In this document: piece after piece, positions 60,090 to 64,000 of the stretch
How the letters are laid out: every line of letters begins with the position of its first letter
Numbering within the stretch: position 1 is the first letter of the stretch
From: Streptomyces sp. E2N166
GTDB taxonomy: Bacteria; Actinomycetota; Actinomycetes; Streptomycetales; Streptomycetaceae
NCBI RefSeq assembly: GCF_003671715.1
Contig: NZ_RAIF01000006.1
Location: 242,285-306,284, forward strand
Direction: 5' to 3'
Length of the DNA stretch: 64,000 bases
Program-made: the position numbers and the translations under genes
Notes under the pieces: model-generated
Told to the model about the DNA's origin: nothing
The model's database searches: none
What the model saw: only the letters and a program-made list of their open reading frames with translations

Positions 60090-61280
60090 CTACGCGTCTA
60101 GCCGCGCGGGCGCGGCTGCGGCGGCTCGGGGCCCGGGGGCGGTGGGTTCGGGCAGGGTGCGGAAGAGGAGCCAGCTCAGGGCGGGCATGGCGATCAGGGG
60201 GGTGAGCGCTGTGCGGAGGGTTGTGGAGTCGGCCAGGTGTCCCAGCAGGGGGCTGATGAGGCCGCCGACGCTGACGGTGAGACCTAGGGTGACGCCGCCG
60301 GCGGTGCCGATGCGGGAGGGCAGGTAGTCCTGGCCGAGGGTGACTTGGAGGGAGAAGGGGACGTACAGGCCTGCGGAGGCGAGGACTACGAAGAGGAACA
60401 TGACCGGGCCTGGTGTGTAGATCACTCCGGTGACGGCGGCGATCGAGAGCAGGTAGGACCAGCGGGAGACGCGGACTCGGTCGTAGCGGTTGGCCAGGGA
60501 GCCGCCCAGGACCGAGCCGACGGCGCCGCCCAGGAACAGCAGGAACAGGGCGGTGGTTCCCGCGGTGGTGCTGCCCTGCGTGCGCTGCTGGGCGTAGAGG
60601 GAGATGAAGGTGCTCAGGCCGGTGAAGACGATGGAGCGGAAGACGACCGCCAGGGACAGTCTCAGGAACGAGGCCATGTCGTCCGCGCTCCGGGACACCT
60701 CCGTCCTGGACGTGCCGGCCTGGGGTCGGGCGAGCATTCGCAGGACGGGCACGCACAGGGCGGCGCCGGCGAGCGCGGGGAACACGAGTACGGGTGTCCA
60801 GTGCAGGGAGCCGTGCCCGATCGCGGCCGCCACCATGAGCGGGGCGAGCGCGAAGCCGACGTTGCCGCCGAGGGAGAACCATCCCATCGCGCTGTGGCTG
60901 CCTTCGCTGGCCAGCCGGGCTACGCGGGCGGCTTCCGGGTGGTAGGCGGCCACCCCGACTCCGGAGACCGCGACGAAGAGCAGAGTAAGCCCGTAGGAGC
61001 CGCTCAGGCCGCTCAACGCGATGCCCACACCGCCCAGCAGGGTGCTGACCGGCAGCAGCCACGGCATCGCCCACCGGTCGGTGAGCGCGCCGAACAGCGG
61101 CTGGGCCACCGACGACAGCAGGGACGCGGCCAGCACGATGCCGGAGGCCACCGCGTAGGTGTAGTCCCGTTCGGCCACGAAGAACGGGACCAGCGCCGCG
61201 ACGGCGCCCTGGTAGATGTCGACGCAGGCGTGCCCCACGGCCAGCAGGGAGATCGATGTATTCCTTCGCACGCCTCCCAT
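60090..61280 (-). CDS. MFS exporter, fosmidomycin-resistance-like
   Basis: A 396-residue MFS protein with 12 helices, of the FsmR type: NTSISLLAVGHACVDIYQG at the start, YHPEAARVARLASEGSHSAM in the middle, and GSVLGGSLANRYDRVRVS. In this group the conserved histidine of the first helix (GHACVD) is typical. Start ATG 61280 is only 43 bases from the divergent AraC gene; no strong ribosome binding site is seen. It probably removes a toxic compound sensed by the AraC regulator. Confidence 0.84.
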   Translation of the reverse strand: MGGVRRNTSISLLAVGHACVDIYQGAVAALVPFFVAERDYTYAVASGIVLAASLLSSVAQPLFGALTDRWAMPWLLPVSTLLGGVGIALSGLSGSYGLTLLFVAVSGVGVAAYHPEAARVARLASEGSHSAMGWFSLGGNVGFALAPLMVAAAIGHGSLHWTPVLVFPALAGAALCVPVLRMLARPQAGTSRTEVSRSADDMASFLRLSLAVVFRSIVFTGLSTFISLYAQQRTQGSTTAGTTALFLLFLGGAVGSVLGGSLANRYDRVRVSRWSYLLSIAAVTGVIYTPGPVMFLFVVLASAGLYVPFSLQVTLGQDYLPSRIGTAGGVTLGLTVSVGGLISPLLGHLADSTTLRTALTPLIAMPALSWLLFRTLPEPTAPGPRAAAAAPARLDA

Positions 61281-61322
61281 CCTGGGAGAAGCACCACTGT
61301 CGCGCTTTCGGTAGATTGACAG

Positions 61323-62069
61323 ATGATGCAGGAAACCCGCCACACCCCCGTCGCGCCGACCCGGACCCAACGTCTTGCGTCCGGCGGCGAGATCGACGCG
61401 CACCGCCACGACGACCACCAGATCGCCTACGCCAGCAAGGGCACCATCGCGGTGACCACCGACGCCGGCTCCTGGGTCGCCCCCGCCACCCGCGCCCTCT
61501 GGATCCCCGCAGGCACCGTCCACCAGCACCAGGCCCACGGCGAACTCGACCTCCACCTCGTCGGCCTGCCCACCACCGAGAACCCCCTCGGCCTCGACAA
61601 ACCGGCCGTCATCGCCGTCAGCCCCCTTCTGCGCGAACTCATCGTCGCCTATACCTGGGACCCCGACAACGACAGCCCACCCCGCCTGCGCCTGCGCGCC
61701 GTCATGCTCGACCAGCTCGCCCTCTCCCCCGAGCGGCCGCTGCACCTGCCGACCCCCACGGACCCGCTGCTCCGGGAACTGCACGACGCCCTGCGCGCCG
61801 ACCCTGCCGACAACCGCTCTCTCGACGACCTCGGACGCCAGGTCGGCGCCAGCGCCCGCACCCTTTCCCGCCGCCTCCGCGACGACCTCGGCCTCACCTA
61901 CCCCCAATGGCGCACCCAGCTCAGGCTCCACCACGCCCTGATCCTCCTGGCCGACGACACCCCCGTCACCACCGTCGCCCACCGATGCGGCTGGTCATCC
62001 GCCAGCACCTTCATCGACGTCTTCCGCCGGACCTTCGGCCACACTCCCGGCACACGCCCCATCACCTGA
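61323..62069 (+). CDS. AraC-family regulator with cupin sensor
   Basis: A 248-residue regulator. The N-terminal cupin has HRHDDHQIAYASKGTIAV and WIPAGTVHQHQAHGE; the C-terminal double helix-turn-helix (SLDDLGRQVGASARTLSRRL ... TPVTTVAHRCGWSSASTFIDVFRR) is intact. There is no Shine-Dalgarno sequence; TAGATT at 61312-61317 lies 5 nt before ATG 61323, so a leaderless transcript is possible. Divergent from the FsmR-like exporter, its likely target. Confidence 0.88.
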   Translation: MMQETRHTPVAPTRTQRLASGGEIDAHRHDDHQIAYASKGTIAVTTDAGSWVAPATRALWIPAGTVHQHQAHGELDLHLVGLPTTENPLGLDKPAVIAVSPLLRELIVAYTWDPDNDSPPRLRLRAVMLDQLALSPERPLHLPTPTDPLLRELHDALRADPADNRSLDDLGRQVGASARTLSRRLRDDLGLTYPQWRTQLRLHHALILLADDTPVTTVAHRCGWSSASTFIDVFRRTFGHTPGTRPIT

Positions 62070-62421
62070 CGCAGCACCCAGCACTGACATGGCGGCACCG
62101 GGTCACCGCGGTCCTCTCGGGACCTGGCACGGTCGAGCGGGCCGTACCCGGCCGCAACCCGACCCTCGCCTTCGGCGATCTCACCGGCGAGTCGGGCGCC
62201 ACCCAGACAGTCGTGCTCAGGACCGGACGGCGATGCCGCGACGAGGTTGCGACCAGCACCCGTCTCCCCCGTGAGTTCGACGGTCGTCTCCGGGCGGACG
62301 TCGCGAGGGGACGCCCCGACGCGCAGGGCAACTCGACCCTTTCCGGGGGCCATTGACGCGCGTAGCCCATTGCCGCACGCTGGGCATCGGATGTTGTCGG
62401 CTCAACGGTCGGGAGGCCGGG
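62070..62421. other. Stretch without an intact gene
   Basis: About 350 bases. One plus-strand frame reads GTVERAVPGRNPTLAFGD and later EFDGRLRADVARGRP with moderate codon bias, but it has no start of its own and I cannot assign it. Confidence 0.4.
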
Positions 62422-63156
62422 ATGTTCAGACGCATGTCACGTCTGCTTCTCTCTATTGTCATGCTCATGGCTGGAGCGCTGGTCGGGGTGGGCGCCACCG
62501 CCGGAGCCGCGCACGCCGACTCCTGCTACACCTGGAACCGCACCCTCTCCCAGGGGTCCTCCGGCAGCGACGTGACCCAGCTGCAGATCCGGGTCGCCGG
62601 CTGGGTGACCTCCGGCGAGCGACTCTCCTACGACGGCCGGTACGGCGCGCGGACCGCCGCCGCCGTCAAGAAGTTCCAGGCCGCGTACGGACTGAGCGCG
62701 GACGGTGTCGCCGGACCCGCTACCTTCAGCAAGATCTACGCCCTCCAGGACGCGGACTGCACGCCGGTCCACTTCACCTACGCCGAGCTCAACAAGTGCA
62801 ACTCGGACTGGTCCGGCGGCGCGGTATCCGCGGCCACCGCCAAGTCGAACGCGCTCAAGACCATGTGGAAACTGGAGGCGATGCGGCACGCCCTCGGTGA
62901 CGTCCCGATCAACATCTCCAGCGGCTTCCGCTCCCGCGCCTGCAACAACGCGGTCGGCGGCTCCGCCACCAGCCGCCATCTGTACGGCGACGCCGCCGAC
63001 CTCGTCGGCTCGCCGAGCCTGTGCCGGCTCGCCCAGCAGTCCAGGACCCACGGCTTCTCGGAGATCCTCGGCCCGGGCTACCCCGGCCACAACGACCACA
63101 CCCACGTGGCCTTCGACCCGTCACCGTACTGGTCGGCTCCCACCTGCGGCATCTGA
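62422..63156 (+). CDS. Secreted M15 peptidase with peptidoglycan-binding domain
   Basis: A 244-residue exported enzyme. Signal peptide about 1-33 (LLLSIVMLMAGALVGVGATAG, cleavage after AHA). A peptidoglycan-binding domain (about 40-110; QGSSGSDVTQLQIRVAGW, GLSADGVAGPATF) is followed by an M15-type D-Ala-D-Ala carboxypeptidase domain whose zinc ligands appear in ATSRHLYGDAADLVG (HxxxxxxD) and HTHVAF. Cysteines in pairs suggest disulfides. It should trim cell-wall peptides outside the cell. GGGAGG lies before ATG 62422. Confidence 0.87.
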   Translation: MFRRMSRLLLSIVMLMAGALVGVGATAGAAHADSCYTWNRTLSQGSSGSDVTQLQIRVAGWVTSGERLSYDGRYGARTAAAVKKFQAAYGLSADGVAGPATFSKIYALQDADCTPVHFTYAELNKCNSDWSGGAVSAATAKSNALKTMWKLEAMRHALGDVPINISSGFRSRACNNAVGGSATSRHLYGDAADLVGSPSLCRLAQQSRTHGFSEILGPGYPGHNDHTHVAFDPSPYWSAPTCGI

Positions 63157-63164
63157 GTCACCGT

Positions 63165-63184
63165 GGCCGCCGGAACCGGCGGCC
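63165..63184 (+). terminator. Hairpin after the M15 peptidase gene
   Basis: GGCCGCCGG-aa-CCGGCGGCC, a perfect 9-bp stem 8 nt after the stop. Confidence 0.65.
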
Positions 63185-63203
63185 CTCGGGAGCGTGGGAG
63201 AAC

Positions 63204-63249
63204 AGGTGGTGAGTGTTCCGGGCCCTTTCGGCAGGAACACTCACCACCT
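63204..63249. terminator. Strong bidirectional hairpin
   Basis: AGGTGGTGAGTGTTCC (63204-63219) and its exact complement (63234-63249) around a 14-nt loop, a perfect 16-bp stem between two convergent genes. It is longer than usual for a terminator and less GC-biased than neighbours. Confidence 0.75.
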
Positions 63250-63435
63250 CGGTCGTCGCCGCGCGGCAGCGAAGCCCTTTCGTGACGACGGCTCGTCAGG
63301 ATCGTGTCCACGGCCACCTGGCGCCCGGCCGCCGACCAGGCCGCGGGGGAAGCGGCCGGCGTCTCCGTGTGCGGTGTCGCGGTCAAGTCCTGACCTGCCC
63401 TGCCGCCTCGGAGGTGTCGCTGTCGGCTCGACCGC

Positions 63436-64000
63436 TCAGGCGGGACAGGCCGCCGCTGTGATCGGTACGTGCGCGCCGCCCCGCCCGTCGCGGTCCAGCA
63501 GCCGGCCCATGCGTTTGGCGGTGTGGAGTGTGATGCCGCGTTCACTGATGCGCAGTTCCGGGTGGCGGCGCAGTATCCGCTCCTCCAGGGCGGCGCAGTC
63601 GCGAGGGGAACGCAGCCACACCGACAGCAGCAGGTTTTCGCGGCCCGTGACGGACGCGCACAACCGGGTCTCGGGCAGCCCGGCCAGCGCCTTCGCGACG
63701 GCCTCCACGCCGGGGCCCGGCGCCGCGATCCGGAAGTTCGCGATGACGGGCCAGCCGGCCAGCCTCTGGGTCAGGTCGCACCGGAAGTAGACGTCGCCTC
63801 CGGTGATCATCCGCCGCAGCCGTCGGCGTACCGTGGTATCGCTGAGCCCGCATTCACGCGCCAGTTCGGCGTGGCCACGACGCGCGTCCGCGCCGAGGGC
63901 GACCAGGAGCCGGTGATCGCTCTCGTAGGGACCGGTGCCCGGCCTCGTACGGCCATGGCTCTCGCCGCCGCGCAGGTCCGCGCGCTGCCGCCCGTTGAGC
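63436..64000 (-). CDS. Lrp/AsnC-family regulator (5' end outside window)
   Basis: The visible 188 codons end the protein: a helix-turn-helix (HRLLVALGADARRGHAELA followed by CGLSDTTVRRRLRRM) and a RAM ligand-binding domain (NFRIAAPGPGVEAVAKALAG, CASVTGRENLLLSVWL, ERGITLHTAKRMGRLL). More N-terminal sequence continues beyond position 64000 in frame without a start, so this is probably a double-domain member of about 300 residues or more, as is common in Streptomyces. Confidence 0.83.
   Translation of the reverse strand, partial: LNGRQRADLRGGESHGRTRPGTGPYESDHRLLVALGADARRGHAELARECGLSDTTVRRRLRRMITGGDVYFRCDLTQRLAGWPVIANFRIAAPGPGVEAVAKALAGLPETRLCASVTGRENLLLSVWLRSPRDCAALEERILRRHPELRISERGITLHTAKRMGRLLDRDGRGGAHVPITAAACPA

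Noticed and set aside
1-64000. CRISPR array or prophage
   Set aside because: No regularly spaced repeats, no cas genes and no phage structural or integrase genes are visible.

Overview
The window looks like chromosomal DNA from a Streptomyces or a very close relative. It is very GC-rich with strong third-position GC bias, uses GTG and TTG starts freely, and carries typical Streptomyces families: an AfsR-like SARP regulator, SpoIIE-type PP2C phosphatases fused to sensor domains, DUF2267, DUF4383 and DUF4397 proteins, a class F sortase, a RheA/Hsp18 pair and the cold-shock group with an SCO5918-family gene. I found no tRNA, rRNA or CRISPR array and no intact insertion sequence.

Layout. 1-5 kb: an ABC exporter cut by the window edge behind an AfsR-like regulator, then a stretch of relics (FkbM-type methyltransferase, IS630 transposase, HATPase). 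5-10.4 kb: two convergent PP2C phosphatases with PAS/GAF (one also HATPase), then two gene relics. 10.3-15 kb: an MFS exporter and metallo-beta-lactamase-fold enzyme diverging from a small AtzG-like subunit plus amidase, followed by a TetR regulator; a repeated 7-5-7 palindrome marks both control regions. 15-16 kb: a gene graveyard. 16.3-24 kb: a membrane protein, the cold-shock cluster (cold-shock protein, DEAD-box helicase, CBS protein, SCO5918-like), DUF2267 genes, and the hsp18/rheA divergon with a perfect RheA-type operator. 24.4-30 kb: a Kef-type antiporter with a broken regulatory remnant, and a four-gene operon DUF2617-DUF4247-DUF350-membrane spermidine synthase. 30-45 kb: a patchwork of single metabolic and regulatory genes (hydrolases, RibD-like reductase, DUF4246, AraC, GNAT, VOC, SDR plus nitroreductase-like, PAP2, a two-gene ABC system, DUF899, quercetinase-like cupin). 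45-51 kb: a polyprenyl synthetase, a B12-binding MerR regulator of the LitR/CarH kind, and an ECF sigma - DUF4397 - sortase F - zinc anti-sigma operon.

51.4-59.6 kb is the most interesting part. A seven-gene minus-strand operon holds a FecCD permease, FecE ATPase and lipoprotein binding protein, followed by a small methyltransferase, a DUF364 protein, a PduX-like GHMP kinase and a CysK/SbnA-like PLP enzyme. It diverges from an EntS-like MFS exporter. Two sites resembling Streptomyces Zur boxes lie in the divergent promoter region. I read this as a candidate zinc-regulated small-molecule metallophore system (make, export, re-import) that uses neither NRPS, NIS nor opine dehydrogenase enzymes; that is inference.

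60-64 kb: a FsmR-like MFS exporter diverging from an AraC regulator, a secreted M15 peptidase, strong hairpins, and an Lrp/AsnC regulator cut by the window end.
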